DNA from: Burkholderiales bacterium
GTDB taxonomy: Bacteria; Pseudomonadota; Gammaproteobacteria; Burkholderiales; JAHFRG01
Assembly: GCA_035543335.1 (NCBI GenBank)
Contig: DASZZH010000015.1
Coordinates: 1 to 64,000 of the forward strand
Reading direction: 5' to 3'
Length of the DNA: 64,000 bases
Shown: positions 25,038-35,535 of the stretch, in pieces
Position numbering within the stretch: the stretch's first letter is position 1
Layout: the number at the start of each line of letters is the position of its first letter
Notes under the pieces: model-generated
What the model was told of the DNA's origin: nothing
The model's input: only the letters and a program-made list of their open reading frames with translations
Database searches by the model: none
Made by a program: the position numbers and the translations under genes

Positions 25038-26264
25038 TCAAAGCGCTGCCTTACGCCTGCCGCCAGTGACGTTGCCTAGCTGACGGAATGCCAAATCCAG
25101 GCTTTTGCGGTAATGCACGCTGGCGGCTTCGTTCCGGCCGGTCTTTTCGTACAGCTTTGCAAGTTCACGATGCGCGGTGGGGGTTGGCTCGACGCTGATG
25201 CTGGCTTCGAGATAACTTTGCGCCTTGCCCCACAGCGCCTGATGCACGCACAGCTTGCCGAGGGTCAGCAACAAACACGCATCGCGGCGGTGGGAAATGA
25301 GCCAGCTTTCGGCGCGCTGGATTTGCTTGAGTGTTTCCGCATCCTGGCCCAGGCATTCGGAATAATGGCAAATCAAATCGCTGTCCCATTCATTTTCCAG
25401 GCTTTCCTCGATGATTTCATGCGCCAGGCGGCAGCCGCCGAGCGCCATGAAGCAGCGCGCAGCGGTGGCGGCGACGCGAAGGTTTTTCTTGTCGGTCGAA
25501 GGAATCTTCCGCCAGTATTCCTTCAGCGCCCGCACATCCCCCGCTTGGCGTTTGAGGTTTTCCTGCGTGGCATACAACCGCATTCCCCGCGCTTGAGTCT
25601 CATCATAGACGCCGCGTTTTTCTAGTTGCGCGATGAGTTGCAGCACCTGTTCCCAGTTTTTCGCCTGCTGCTGCGCGCGAAGTTCGAGCCGCAGCGCCGC
25701 TACGTGCTTTTTCGAGGAGTCTTTATTGAGCGACCAAAGCAAATCCAGCGCTTCTATGGGACGGCGCTGGTCGAGCAGCATTTCGGCTTTTATAATCACG
25801 CGCGCCGTGGCGACATCGGGCGCTTCTTTTTCCGCTTTGGCCAGATACTCGTCGCGCTTTTCGAAAGCTTTTACTTCATGCGCCGCGCGCGCGGCAAGCA
25901 GGGCCGTCAATCCCGGCGATTCGCCAAGTTCCAGCGCGTTGGCCGCCGCTTTTTCCGCCTTGCCGTAACGGCCCTCGAAAAAATGCCTCAAGGCCTCTGC
26001 AAATGCTTGGCGCGCTTTTTCGCCGCGGCGGCGCAGACGATAGGCGCGTACCTGCGCCGGCAGGCGCAGGGTATGCACGGCAAGGCGCACCAGGAAATAA
26101 ACGACGATGAATGCGCCAAGCAGCAGCAGTATCGCCAGATTGAGCGACAGCTCTATGCGGTAGGGCGATTGAACCACCAGCACATAGCCATTGCTGAAGC
26201 CGAACGCGAGCGTGAGCCCCACCGCGAGGGCAAAAATCGCAATCAGCCAGAACAGGGCTTTCAC
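25038..26264 (-). CDS. hemY: HemY, heme-biosynthesis-associated TPR membrane protein
   Basis: 408 aa from a GTG overlapping the hemX stop by 4 bp (GTGA). Two N-terminal membrane helices (ALFWLIAIFALAVGLTLAFG and a second near 45) and a long TPR-like helical region. Conserved partner of hemX after hemCD in beta/gammaproteobacteria; biochemical role not settled. Confidence 0.9.
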   Translation of the reverse strand: MKALFWLIAIFALAVGLTLAFGFSNGYVLVVQSPYRIELSLNLAILLLLGAFIVVYFLVRLAVHTLRLPAQVRAYRLRRRGEKARQAFAEALRHFFEGRYGKAEKAAANALELGESPGLTALLAARAAHEVKAFEKRDEYLAKAEKEAPDVATARVIIKAEMLLDQRRPIEALDLLWSLNKDSSKKHVAALRLELRAQQQAKNWEQVLQLIAQLEKRGVYDETQARGMRLYATQENLKRQAGDVRALKEYWRKIPSTDKKNLRVAATAARCFMALGGCRLAHEIIEESLENEWDSDLICHYSECLGQDAETLKQIQRAESWLISHRRDACLLLTLGKLCVHQALWGKAQSYLEASISVEPTPTAHRELAKLYEKTGRNEAASVHYRKSLDLAFRQLGNVTGGRRKAAL

Positions 26265-27310
26265 CGTGCTGCCTTGTCGCGACCGAGCTTGAACTTGCGC
26301 ACCGCCTCGAGACTCGCGGTAATATCGGGCAGTTCGATGCTGATGGGGCTTTCCTGTAGCTGTTGCAGGCTCCCCAGCATAACCTTGGTGACCTTGGCGC
26401 TGTCGTCGTAATAGCGGGTGAGCCACTCCTGCGCGGAAGCCAAGTCGGCCTTGTAGCTCACTTCATCGTGCAGCATCAACGCCAGGCGCGCGCTCAGGAG
26501 TCTCAACTTCAAGTTCTCGCGCAGGAAAAACACCTGGTTGGGCGCGAGAAGCGGAATTTCATGCTCGGCAGTATTCTGGATGCGCACCAATTGTTTCATA
26601 TCCTGCCAGATTTCGCGCGCGAATTTAAGCCACGCGTTCTGCGCAGCCTGTTGTGCTGCTTCGGATTGGTCCGAACGCGGGCGTACATCCATGGCTAGCG
26701 GCAACGTGTCGACAGCGGCATTCAAATTGTCGAGGCGCACGCTGATGGCCGCCGAGTCCACGTAAGGCACGGCCTTCAGGCGTTCGATGTCCTTGTTAAT
26801 GACTTTGCGCAGCGGGATGAGCTGCGGGCGGTCGACGCGCTGCAATCGCGCTTCCGCCGCCTGCAGCGCAATCAAGGCCGCCTTGACGTTGCCGGCGAGC
26901 TGCAATTGCTGGCTCGCAATGTTGAGTATCTGCTCGACTTCGGCGAGCGCCCATTCATCGCGGTTGCGCGAGAGCTCCTGATACAGCGCTTCCATAGCGA
27001 CTTGCTGGTTTTGCGACTCGGCGAGCTTGCTTTCCAGCAAACCCAGCTTCACCTGCGTTTCGCGCACCGCTTCCTGCGTGTCCTTGACGATGGCGCGGTT
27101 GTCCTTGACGATGCCATCGGTCTCAGCCAAGCGCTTAGCGAACTCCTGCTGCAATGCTACTATCTGGCCGCGCGTGTCATACCACAGCCAGCCCATTAGC
27201 GCCGCGGCCATAAGCGCGGCGATGAGCGCCAGGTTCAGGCGTCTTAGCGCTTTGGTGTCGGGCGCCGTCGCCTCTACCGGCATAGTTTCAGATTGCGGAT
27301 TTTCACTCAT
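26261..27310 (-). CDS. hemX: HemX, uroporphyrinogen-III methyltransferase-like membrane protein
   Basis: 349 aa. One membrane helix near 27-47 (LALIAALMAAALMGWLWY), then a long coiled coil rich in Glu/Gln and a helical HemX domain. Despite the name it lacks a SAM methyltransferase domain. Position hemC-hemD-hemX-hemY supports the call. Confidence 0.92.
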   Translation of the reverse strand: MSENPQSETMPVEATAPDTKALRRLNLALIAALMAAALMGWLWYDTRGQIVALQQEFAKRLAETDGIVKDNRAIVKDTQEAVRETQVKLGLLESKLAESQNQQVAMEALYQELSRNRDEWALAEVEQILNIASQQLQLAGNVKAALIALQAAEARLQRVDRPQLIPLRKVINKDIERLKAVPYVDSAAISVRLDNLNAAVDTLPLAMDVRPRSDQSEAAQQAAQNAWLKFAREIWQDMKQLVRIQNTAEHEIPLLAPNQVFFLRENLKLRLLSARLALMLHDEVSYKADLASAQEWLTRYYDDSAKVTKVMLGSLQQLQESPISIELPDITASLEAVRKFKLGRDKAAR

Positions 27311-27315
27311 GAACT

Positions 27316-28122
27316 TTATTGCGCTTCGGCGTCAAACCACTCGATCAAGCCTTGCACCAAACCTTCGTCACCTGCAGCCGTTACGATGACATTATCCAGC
27401 CCCAGCGCACGCGCCACTTTGGCAATGCGCGGATGCGGCACGAAGAGGTTTGATTTTATCAGCATATTCTGTCCTTTCTGCCCGGCCATCTCGAAAAGAT
27501 TGCGCAAACCTTCGCTGCTCGTCACGGTGACCGCATCCGGCGCATGCTTTTGCCACAACTCCAACCATGTCGCCGCATCCGCCGCAGGCTTGACACGCCG
27601 ATAGCATTCCGCGTATTCGACTTTAGCGCCGCGCTCAGTGAGCGTGTCCGCGAGAAGCACGCGTCCGCCCTGCCCGCGAAAAATCACCACGCGCTTTCCG
27701 TTCACGTCACGCAATTGCGGAAGTTCGAGAAGAGCTTCGCTGTCAAAACGCGACGCGGGGCAAATCGCTTCTTTCACGCCAAAGCGCTGCAATTCCCTCA
27801 GGCTGCCTGCGCCGACGGTTGCGAATTTGAGCTTTGCCGGCAGTGCACGCCGCACGGCAATCAAGCTCATCGCCCTGTTCACCGCGTTGGCGCTCACGAA
27901 AATAGCGAGGTCAAATTCCTCGAGCCGCGCGACGAGCCGCTCCAACGGTTGTGTGTCGGCCACGTCCCGGATTTCCAGCGCCGGAAACAGGACAGCGCAA
28001 CCGCCGGCGGCGCGGATTAAATCCGCAAGCCGATGTGCCTGCCCCGCCGGCCGCGTCACCACGATATTGCGTCCCGCCAACGCGGATTTAGACGGCGCCG
28101 ATTTAGAGCGGACATCAATCAT
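27316..28122 (-). CDS. hemD: Uroporphyrinogen-III synthase
   Basis: 268 aa from an ATG that overlaps the hemC stop (ATGA). The sequence is divergent, as is usual for HemD, but [26 protein letters not shown]-like [12 protein letters not shown], and [14 protein letters not shown] fit the two-domain fold. Closes hydroxymethylbilane to uroporphyrinogen III. Confidence 0.92.
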   Translation of the reverse strand: MIDVRSKSAPSKSALAGRNIVVTRPAGQAHRLADLIRAAGGCAVLFPALEIRDVADTQPLERLVARLEEFDLAIFVSANAVNRAMSLIAVRRALPAKLKFATVGAGSLRELQRFGVKEAICPASRFDSEALLELPQLRDVNGKRVVIFRGQGGRVLLADTLTERGAKVEYAECYRRVKPAADAATWLELWQKHAPDAVTVTSSEGLRNLFEMAGQKGQNMLIKSNLFVPHPRIAKVARALGLDNVIVTAAGDEGLVQGLIEWFDAEAQ

Positions 28123-29069
28123 GCGCTTTCCAGTTCGGCGAGGATTTGGGCCGCGCCTTTGGCTTTTAATTCCTGCGCCAGCGATTCGCCCAGCGCTTCC
28201 GGCTGCCCGCATTTTCCGCGTTTTTCCGCGCGGATCAGGCGGCGGCCGTCCGGGGTCGCGACAAAGCCGCGCAGCCAGATTTCATCATTTTGGATTTCGG
28301 CGTAACCGCCCAGCGGCACCTGGCAACTGCCGGAAAGCGCCCGGCTCATGGCGCGCTCGGCGCTGACGCATAGCGCGGTTTGCTGGTGATTCAAGGGCCG
28401 CAGCAACTCAAGCAGATCCCGGCGGGAGGCCAAGCATTCAATTCCCAGCGCGCCTTGTCCCGGCGCCGGCAGGCTTTGCTCGGGACTTAATAATGCGGTT
28501 ATGCGGCTTTCCAATCCGAGGCGCTTGAGCCCGGCTGCCGCAAGAATAATGGCGGCATAACGCTCTTCATCGAGTTTCTTGAGGCGCGTGCCGACATTTC
28601 CGCGCAGCGAATTCACCTCGAGATGCGGAAAGCACGCGCGCAGCTGGCTTTCCCTTCGCAGGCTGGAGGTGCCGACCACGCTGCCCGCAGGCAATTCGGC
28701 AGGCGATTTGTAACGGTTCGACACGAACGCATCGCGCGGATCCTCGCGCTCGGTGATGGCCGCCAGAGTAAAACCTGAAGGCAGACGCATCGGCAGGTCT
28801 TTCATTGAATGCACCGCAATGTCCGCGCGTCCTTCCTGCAAAGCCTGCTCCAGTTCCTTCACGAACAAACCCTTGCCGCCGATTTTGGCGAGTGGCGCGT
28901 CCAGCAGCGTATCGCCTTGCGTGGTCATGCCGAGAATCCTGATCTCGAGTTTTGGGTAGAGCGCGCTGAGTCGGGTATGAATGAAACGCGCCTGCCACAG
29001 CGCAAGCGCGCTTTCACGCGAGGCGATGACAATTTTGGCAGGAACGGTGGTTGAGGGAGATGGGCTCAA
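28119..29069 (-). CDS. hemC: Porphobilinogen deaminase
   Basis: About 316 aa. [16 protein letters not shown] at the N-terminus, [18 protein letters not shown], and [12 protein letters not shown] with the Cys that binds the dipyrromethane cofactor. The start is unclear: TTG at 29069 gives [14 protein letters not shown], which best fits family length; no ATG lies close and the frame stays open to 29141. Shares the algR-hemC junction with a repeat end. Confidence 0.93.
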   Translation of the reverse strand: MSPSPSTTVPAKIVIASRESALALWQARFIHTRLSALYPKLEIRILGMTTQGDTLLDAPLAKIGGKGLFVKELEQALQEGRADIAVHSMKDLPMRLPSGFTLAAITEREDPRDAFVSNRYKSPAELPAGSVVGTSSLRRESQLRACFPHLEVNSLRGNVGTRLKKLDEERYAAIILAAAGLKRLGLESRITALLSPEQSLPAPGQGALGIECLASRRDLLELLRPLNHQQTALCVSAERAMSRALSGSCQVPLGGYAEIQNDEIWLRGFVATPDGRRLIRAEKRGKCGQPEALGESLAQELKAKGAAQILAELESA

Positions 29070-29130
29070 AATGTTTTCTGGCGCACGGGTGAGGCTCAAG
29101 AAAGTTTCCGCGACTATTTTAACATGCACC

Positions 29131-29173
29131 CTCGTCCGCAACGCGCTACGCGAGGGGCTTAATCAGAGGTTCC
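29131..29173. repeat. Solo end of the GGAACCTCTGATTAAG repeat family
   Basis: This 43-bp stretch (ending CTTAATCAGAGGTTCC) matches the right end of the 580-bp element at 43860-43902 closely, including the preceding CCGCAACGCGC. It ends exactly at the algR stop codon, as the other copy ends at the hpnA stop. Confidence 0.65.
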
Positions 29174-29928
29174 TAGCGCGTGAATTCCTTGACGAGGTAC
29201 TGCTGGCGGCGGCTCACCGGCAGTTTTTCTTCCACCCCCTTCAGCACCACCACCCAGTACGGCTCGTTGCCTTCCTCGGTTACTTTGTCAAATCCGGTGA
29301 TGCTGTCCTTCGCCACCAGGCAGCTGCGGTGGACGCGGATGAAGCGTGCCGCGAATTCCTCTTCCAGGCTGGTGAGCGGTTCCTCCAGCAAATACTCGCG
29401 CGCCGCGGTGCGTATCGTCACATATTTCAATTCGGCCTTGAGATAGATGATGTCGGCAACCGGAACCAGTATGATTTTGCCGCGCTCCTGTACGCTCAAG
29501 TTGGTGCGCGGCTGCCTTGCCAATTGCTGCAGCTGTGCCTGCTTCGGCGGATGGCCCAGTTGCGCTTTCTGCAAAGCGGCGAGCAGCCGTTCGCCGCGCA
29601 CGGGCTTGAGCAGATAATCCACCGCGTTGACTTCGAACGCCTGAATCGCGTAGACATCGAAGGCGGTGGTGAAAATAATGGCGGGTATCGGCTCCAGCTT
29701 TAACAGATGGCGCGCGACCTCGATGCCGTCCATTTCCGGCATGCGGATGTCGAGCAGCAACAAGTCTGCCGGTTCGCGCGAAATCAAATCCAGCGCTTCG
29801 CGGCCATTCGCCACGTCCGCCACCACCACATGGGGGAAGCTTTCCGCGCAATCGGCGAGCAGCTCTTTGAGGCGGTTGCGCGCCGGCGCTTCGTCGTCCA
29901 CGATCATGATGCGCATGGGGTCGGTCAT
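29173..29928 (-). CDS. algR: LytTR response regulator AlgR
   Basis: 251 aa. Receiver domain with DDE near residue 11, phospho-Asp in LLLLDIRMPEMDG (near 59) and Lys in YLLKPVR; LytTR DNA-binding domain from about 140 (IYLKAELKYVTIRT, FIRVHRSCLVA). Overlaps its sensor kinase by 4 bp. In pseudomonads AlgR controls alginate and type IV pili; here the targets are unknown, though a pilin lies at the left edge. Confidence 0.9.
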   Translation of the reverse strand: MTDPMRIMIVDDEAPARNRLKELLADCAESFPHVVVADVANGREALDLISREPADLLLLDIRMPEMDGIEVARHLLKLEPIPAIIFTTAFDVYAIQAFEVNAVDYLLKPVRGERLLAALQKAQLGHPPKQAQLQQLARQPRTNLSVQERGKIILVPVADIIYLKAELKYVTIRTAAREYLLEEPLTSLEEEFAARFIRVHRSCLVAKDSITGFDKVTEEGNEPYWVVVLKGVEEKLPVSRRQQYLVKEFTR

Positions 29929-30938
29929 TTTTCCGCACGCAAATAGGGAATGACGATGTGCACCTCGTAGGAACCGCTGCGCTCCGTGGCGGTGAAGCTC
30001 GCCTCCACGTCAAAATGCAGGCTCAAGCGCTCGCGAATGTTCTGCACTGCCATTTTGTTGCCAACGCGATGGCCGCCGTCGCGCCGGTAAGGGTTGCGCA
30101 GCACGGCATGCACCTGGTCATTGCTCAGATAAATATTGATGCTGATAACGCCCGGCTCGGTTCTCGGCTCGATGCCGTGATAGACGGCGTTCTCCAAAAG
30201 CGGCTGCAACACCAGCGCCGGTATTTTTGCATCTTCCGGCATGTTATCAATGTGCCACTCCACCTGCAGGCGACCGCCCAGCCGCAATTTCTCCAGGCTC
30301 AAATAACCCCGGCACAAATCCACTTCGTCGCGCAAAGTGGAAAGTTCGCGGCTGTCGGCCATCAGCACCCGGTATAAATCGGCAAGGTCTTCCAGCGCCA
30401 TCTCGGCGCGCTTCGCGTCCGAGCGGATCAGGCTCAACACGGCGTTGATGCTGTTGAACAGGAAATGCGGACGGATGCGCGCTTGAAGCGCCTGCAGCCG
30501 CGCTTCGGACAGCGCCGGCGAAAGCGCGCGGTTGCGCAAATCGAAATAGGCAAGCAGGGCCGCCGTCAACAGGACGCAGAACAACTCATAGCGCCACGGG
30601 CCGGCGTCACCCGCGCCGTAAATGCTGATGCCGAGAAAATAAATCGAGAGAGTTATCGCCGATTCCAGAATCAGCACCAGCCCGGCGCCGAGGTAATAGT
30701 TCAATTGACCCAGCCAGGGATTGGCGAGCATCAGCATCAACAGGCTCACTACCAGCACCGGCTCGGCCAGCGCCACCATGCCGGTGAATTCCTGCAGGGT
30801 TTGCGCGATGGACGCGCTTTTAAGCGCCGCCGCAATCAGACACGCGCCGTTTACCACCAGCACAATGCGCAGCAGGACGCCGAGGTTGCGGAAATTCGGC
30901 AGGGTACGGGGGGTGGAGTTTTGATTTATACTTCGCAT
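29925..30938 (-). CDS. algZ: Sensor histidine kinase, AlgZ/LytS type
   Basis: 337 aa from MRSINQNSTPRTLPNFRNLG; upstream codons overlap the divergent argH region and are unlikely. Several membrane helices in the first 150 residues, then the His_kinase motif LQARIRPHFLFNSINAVLSL with the phospho-His, and an unusual short ATPase part (LVLQPLLENAVYHGI). Pairs with AlgR. Divergent from argH. Confidence 0.9.
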   Translation of the reverse strand: MRSINQNSTPRTLPNFRNLGVLLRIVLVVNGACLIAAALKSASIAQTLQEFTGMVALAEPVLVVSLLMLMLANPWLGQLNYYLGAGLVLILESAITLSIYFLGISIYGAGDAGPWRYELFCVLLTAALLAYFDLRNRALSPALSEARLQALQARIRPHFLFNSINAVLSLIRSDAKRAEMALEDLADLYRVLMADSRELSTLRDEVDLCRGYLSLEKLRLGGRLQVEWHIDNMPEDAKIPALVLQPLLENAVYHGIEPRTEPGVISINIYLSNDQVHAVLRNPYRRDGGHRVGNKMAVQNIRERLSLHFDVEASFTATERSGSYEVHIVIPYLRAEK

Positions 30939-31011
30939 TTTGGCAGCGTACGGGTGGCCGTTACCGCTGCTAAGCGTTACATAGTGCACCACTTTTGACA
31001 AGAAGCACGTC

Positions 31012-32406
<1,395 letters not shown>

Positions 32407-32738
32407 AAACCGTTCGTGGTGAGCCCTTCGACAAAGCCTCCGTTCGGCCTGAGCCTAGCGCAGCGTGATCGAAGGCTTTCTCGAACGGGGCTTGGCCTAC
32501 CGTCTCGCGTTTTGGCTTCGTCACTTGGCGACTCACAGGGGATACCAAAAACCCTAACTGCTGTAATACTATTTCGCTCTGCCCCCCAATTGTTTAAGTT
32601 GATTACTTGAGCACTTGATTCCGATGTAGTATGAGAAAAATACGAACAAATGCGGCAATATAAAGCCGCTTTTTTGCGGGCTATTTCATCTTAGGCCGAA
32701 GAGTTCTGCCAACATCTAATGAAACAAAGGAGGATGTT

Positions 32739-33176
32739 ATGCGATTCAAACTAGCCCTTATTTCTGCAATCTTTCTTCTGGTTTTCGTTGCTGCTGGGTG
32801 TGCGACAATGAGTGACGTTGTTACAGCGAAGGCTGATGGCACAAGCGAAACTTACCCCGTAAATGCAGATCAAGCGTGGGAAATTTCGAAAACCGTATTT
32901 CGCTGGGAGGGCGCGGATGCGATCGAGGAACACCGAGACCAAGGATACATGGTCACCAGCAGCGGAATAACCGGTTATTCCTATGGGGCGGTCATGGGAG
33001 CATGGGTTGATAAAATTGACGCGAACCACACTAAAGTCACGGTAGTCACAAAAAGGCGTGTCAAACTCGACGCATTCACCACCATGATGGAATCAACATA
33101 TCATAAGCGGTTTGCCCAGGCAGTAGCGATAGTAAAACGTGGAGAACCACTTCCATTAAAAGCTCCATCAGAGTAG
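32739..33176 (+). CDS. Hypothetical lipoprotein between the direct repeats
   Basis: 145 aa, preceded by AAAGGAGG. Signal with lipobox VAAGC. The mature part has no motif I recognise; the alternating pattern (TKVTVVTKRRVKLDAF) suggests a beta-rich fold. More AT-rich than argH. Bounded by R1 and R2, both ending in integron-core-like sites, so it may be the first cassette of the array. Confidence 0.6.
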   Translation: MRFKLALISAIFLLVFVAAGCATMSDVVTAKADGTSETYPVNADQAWEISKTVFRWEGADAIEEHRDQGYMVTSSGITGYSYGAVMGAWVDKIDANHTKVTVVTKRRVKLDAFTTMMESTYHKRFAQAVAIVKRGEPLPLKAPSE

Positions 33177-33265
33177 ATCCACGTGGACATGAAACGGAAC
33201 ATGACAGGGTAGCCTTCGCCGAAGTTTGGGGTACGGTGGCACCATGGGACCAAGCTGCTTATCCC

Positions 33266-33653
33266 CGCGATCCGGCGCGCCCGCAAGCAACTTAGTTAAA
33301 AGCCGTTCGTGGTGAGCCTGTCGAACCACTTAAGAAATAACGCCGGTGGCAGACCGGCGGCTGGTGACTTTCTTTTGCGTCGCCAAAAGAAAGTCACCAA
33401 AGAAAACGCGCCCCCGGTTCGCCGATTTCCCCTGCGTTCCTCAGCCAAACCGGGCGCTGCGCAACTCGCGCTACGCGCTCAGACAGTGCTCGCTGACTTC
33501 CCCCGCTTTGGCTTCGCCACTTGGCGGCTCACAGGGGATACCAAATACCCAAACTGACAAAAATTATTCCGCCTCTACACTAATTGTTTAAGATATGTGC
33601 AAAATGCTGCAATATCATAAAGCCGCTTTTCGGCGGTCTATTTCACGTTAAGT
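33266..33653 (+). repeat. Direct repeat R2, ending in an attC-like core
   Basis: Second copy of R1: begins with a duplicate of the argH end (CGCAAGCAACTTAGTTAA), carries the same internal blocks and ends GTTAAGT (33647-33653), a GTTRRRY core seven bases before the next gene. About 170 bp extra between the blocks contains a perfect 15-bp hairpin. Confidence 0.7.
33363..33398. repeat. Perfect 15-bp stem hairpin
   Basis: GGTGACTTTCTTTTG and CAAAAGAAAGTCACC pair without mismatch around a 6-nt loop. The sequence is of a type widely dispersed in proteobacterial genomes. It lies in R2 but is absent from R1. Confidence 0.8.
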
Positions 33654-33659
33654 GTCGCG

Positions 33660-34241
33660 ATGAGCGCTGTCCCGAACAGCAGCCAGTTTCGTGAGGACCT
33701 CGACCTTGCCGGGCAGCTTGCCGTTCGGGCGCGCGTGTTTCTCGATATCTGGTGGGTCTACGAAGGCAAGCCTACTCGCGGAAAGTATCTGGCGACAATG
33801 AGCCGGTTTTCGGAATTCTACCGCTTCGAGCCGCACGCGCATTTCGTCGCGATGGTGATGTATCTCTCGCAGCTCTTTGAGCCGTGAGGCGACACGCTAA
33901 ACCTACCCACTCTCGTCGAAAAGGCCCCTTCCGTAGGACTTCCCACTTCTGTGCCCGAACAGGGGCTGTCGATTCTCGAAACTGTAAAACCTCTCGTCTC
34001 GAAAGTCATGATTCTTCGAAGCAACCTTTTCGCACACCGAAGCGCCAAGCTCTCGTATGCGGAGGTCTTCGAGTTGGCTGAAGTCAATGACCAACTGCGG
34101 GACCTCAGCGATGCCGCACTTCGCATCGCAAACCTCCTTGGCGACGCCGCAGGGGTCGGCGAGAAGATCGTTCATGCTCTCTCTCCCGTTCACGCGGAGG
34201 GAGTGCTCAAGACGTTAGCGGGTTCGCATGCCGACATCTAA
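33660..34241 (+). pseudogene. AbiU2-like HEPN-domain protein with in-frame TGA
   Basis: One frame of 193 codons broken by a single TGA at 33885-33887. Before it: MSAVPNSSQFREDLDLAGQL and HFVAMVMYLSQLFEP; after it, in the same frame: GDTLNLPTLVEKAP and VMILRSNLFAHRSAKLSYAE. The LR-x-N-x-FAHRS stretch is the HEPN R-x4-6-H-type motif of AbiU2, an abortive-infection RNase-like family. A CGA to TGA change would explain the stop. A GTG at 33951 might restart the C-terminal part. The stop codon overlaps the following attC, as in integron cassettes. Confidence 0.72.
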
Positions 34242-34314
34242 CCGCACGATCGACACGGACCGTTTGGCAGCGGGCTGCGCGCTGCCAAACGGCTGGTCAT
34301 CGTGGTCGTTAGGT
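34236..34314 (+). other. attC recombination site 1 (integron cassette)
   Basis: 79 bp from ATCTAAC (RYYYAAC box, overlapping the cassette gene's stop) to GTTAGGT (GTTRRRY core). The interior is a long imperfect palindrome: CGTTTGGCAGC pairs with GCTGCCAAACG, and outer CACGAT with ATCGTG. This is the standard attC layout. Confidence 0.82.
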
Positions 34315-34328
34315 GGCAGAAAGGTTCC

Positions 34329-34802
34329 GTGAAGATTTCGAAGAGCACTCGTCACGCGAAACTCACCGGTGATTTCTCTGAGCACCTTGTCCTTTATTGG
34401 CTCTCGAAGTACGGGTTTGAGTGTGCACGCGTGGATCACACCGGCATTGATTTGATTGCCCAGAACCCAAAGAGTCGGGAGCGGATGGGAATTTCAGTGA
34501 AATCCCGTTCGCGTACCGAAGGGAGCGAGAAGGACGATGTCCGCATTGATCGTGACAAGCTGCAAAAAACTGAGCGTGCATCACGTGCTTTCGGTTGTTC
34601 GCCATACTTGGCAATCGTCGTTGATGGCGCTAATCTTATTCGCTGTTTTGTGCTCCCCTTAAAAACTCTTTACCGTCTCTACCCGAGCTGCAGATTACGC
34701 AACACTGGCTGGAGAATGACCGATAAGGCTCTAGCTCGTTACTACGAGCATCCCGAGGTGAAGATCTTTGAATTCATGACTGACACAAAGCGGTGGTGGT
34801 AA
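34329..34802 (+). CDS. PD-(D/E)xK-like nuclease-fold protein, cassette gene
   Basis: 157 aa from a GTG with AAAGG just before it. GDFSEHLVLYWLSKYGFECA then DHTGIDLIAQNP and GISVKSRSR match the order helix, Asp, then (E/Q/S)-V-K of restriction-endonuclease-fold proteins; the second acidic residue is replaced by Ser, so activity is uncertain. Lies 14 bp after the attC core, as cassette genes do. Possible defence or DNA-repair role; no partner methylase is seen. Confidence 0.55.
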   Translation: MKISKSTRHAKLTGDFSEHLVLYWLSKYGFECARVDHTGIDLIAQNPKSRERMGISVKSRSRTEGSEKDDVRIDRDKLQKTERASRAFGCSPYLAIVVDGANLIRCFVLPLKTLYRLYPSCRLRNTGWRMTDKALARYYEHPEVKIFEFMTDTKRWW

Positions 34803-34810
34803 TTACTGCC

Positions 34811-34879
34811 ACCTAACACCACGTTCGAAAGAGATGCGTGCAAGAAAGGCGCGCGCCGCTGAGCTGAGACATTGTAAGT
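34811..34879 (+). other. attC-like site 2, degenerate
   Basis: Begins ACCTAAC (RYYYAAC) eight bases after the cassette stop and ends ATTGTAAGT in place of a clean GTTRRRY. The GCGCGCCGCTGAGCTGAGAC stretch resembles the same part of site 3. Likely a decayed attC. Confidence 0.5.
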
Positions 34880-34891
34880 GACCAAACCAAT

Positions 34892-35431
34892 ATGCATTAC
34901 GATGCAATTATTGATTTTTGGTTTAATGAGATAGAGGCAAAATGTTGGTGGAAAAAAGATAGTGATTTTGATCGATTGATAGCGGACAGGTTTCTGGAAA
35001 TCCATAATGCGGCAACAAAATGCGAGTTATATGTCTGGAGAGACAGTCCTTTGGGAAGACTCGCAGAAGTTATCGTTTTGGACCAGTTTTCCCGCAATAT
35101 ATATCGCGGCACTCCTTTGTCGTTTGCATACGATCCGCTTGCACTAGCTTTGGCGCAGGAAGCGATAAATGCAAAAACGAATCAATCATTAGGCCCGGAT
35201 CAAAAGGCATTTCTGTACATGCCCTTCATGCATAGCGAGTCCCCTGTAATCCATGAACTCGCCTTGGAACTATTCAAGGAACCCGGGTTGGAATCTAATT
35301 TAAAGTTCGAAATCCAGCACAAAGCCATCATTGATAGGTTTGGCCGTTATCCACATAGGAATGAAATTCTGGGCCGGCAATCTACCGAAGAGGAAATAAG
35401 TTTCCTAAAAGAGGCAGGGTCCTCTTTTTAA
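34892..35431 (+). CDS. DUF924 family protein, cassette gene
   Basis: 179 aa. YDAIIDFWFNEIEAKCWWKK, VIVLDQFSRNIYRGT, LYMPFMHSES and RFGRYPHRNEILGR are the hallmarks of DUF924, an all-helical TPR-like family of unknown function. Full length. Clearly more AT-rich than the core genes around it, in line with acquisition as a cassette. Confidence 0.88.
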   Translation: MHYDAIIDFWFNEIEAKCWWKKDSDFDRLIADRFLEIHNAATKCELYVWRDSPLGRLAEVIVLDQFSRNIYRGTPLSFAYDPLALALAQEAINAKTNQSLGPDQKAFLYMPFMHSESPVIHELALELFKEPGLESNLKFEIQHKAIIDRFGRYPHRNEILGRQSTEEEISFLKEAGSSF

Positions 35432-35459
35432 TTATGAGTGAATTTTCTTATAACAATTT

Positions 35460-35510
35460 TCTCAACCCGGACGCACTTGATCGGCGCGCCGCTGAGTTCG
35501 CACGTTAGGC
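35460..35510 (+). other. attC-like site 3
   Basis: TCTCAAC at the left (one mismatch to RYYYAAC) and GTTAGGC at the right (perfect core), about 51 bp. The halves around GGCGCGCCGC pair imperfectly. It precedes the next cassette gene by 25 bp. Confidence 0.65.
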
Positions 35511-35535
35511 GCTGCTAATCCGATTAGAGGCAAAG

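Noticed and set aside
32416-32610. 64-codon frame behind argH
   Set aside because: Lies wholly in direct repeat R1, has no ribosome site, and the R2 copy does not keep the frame.
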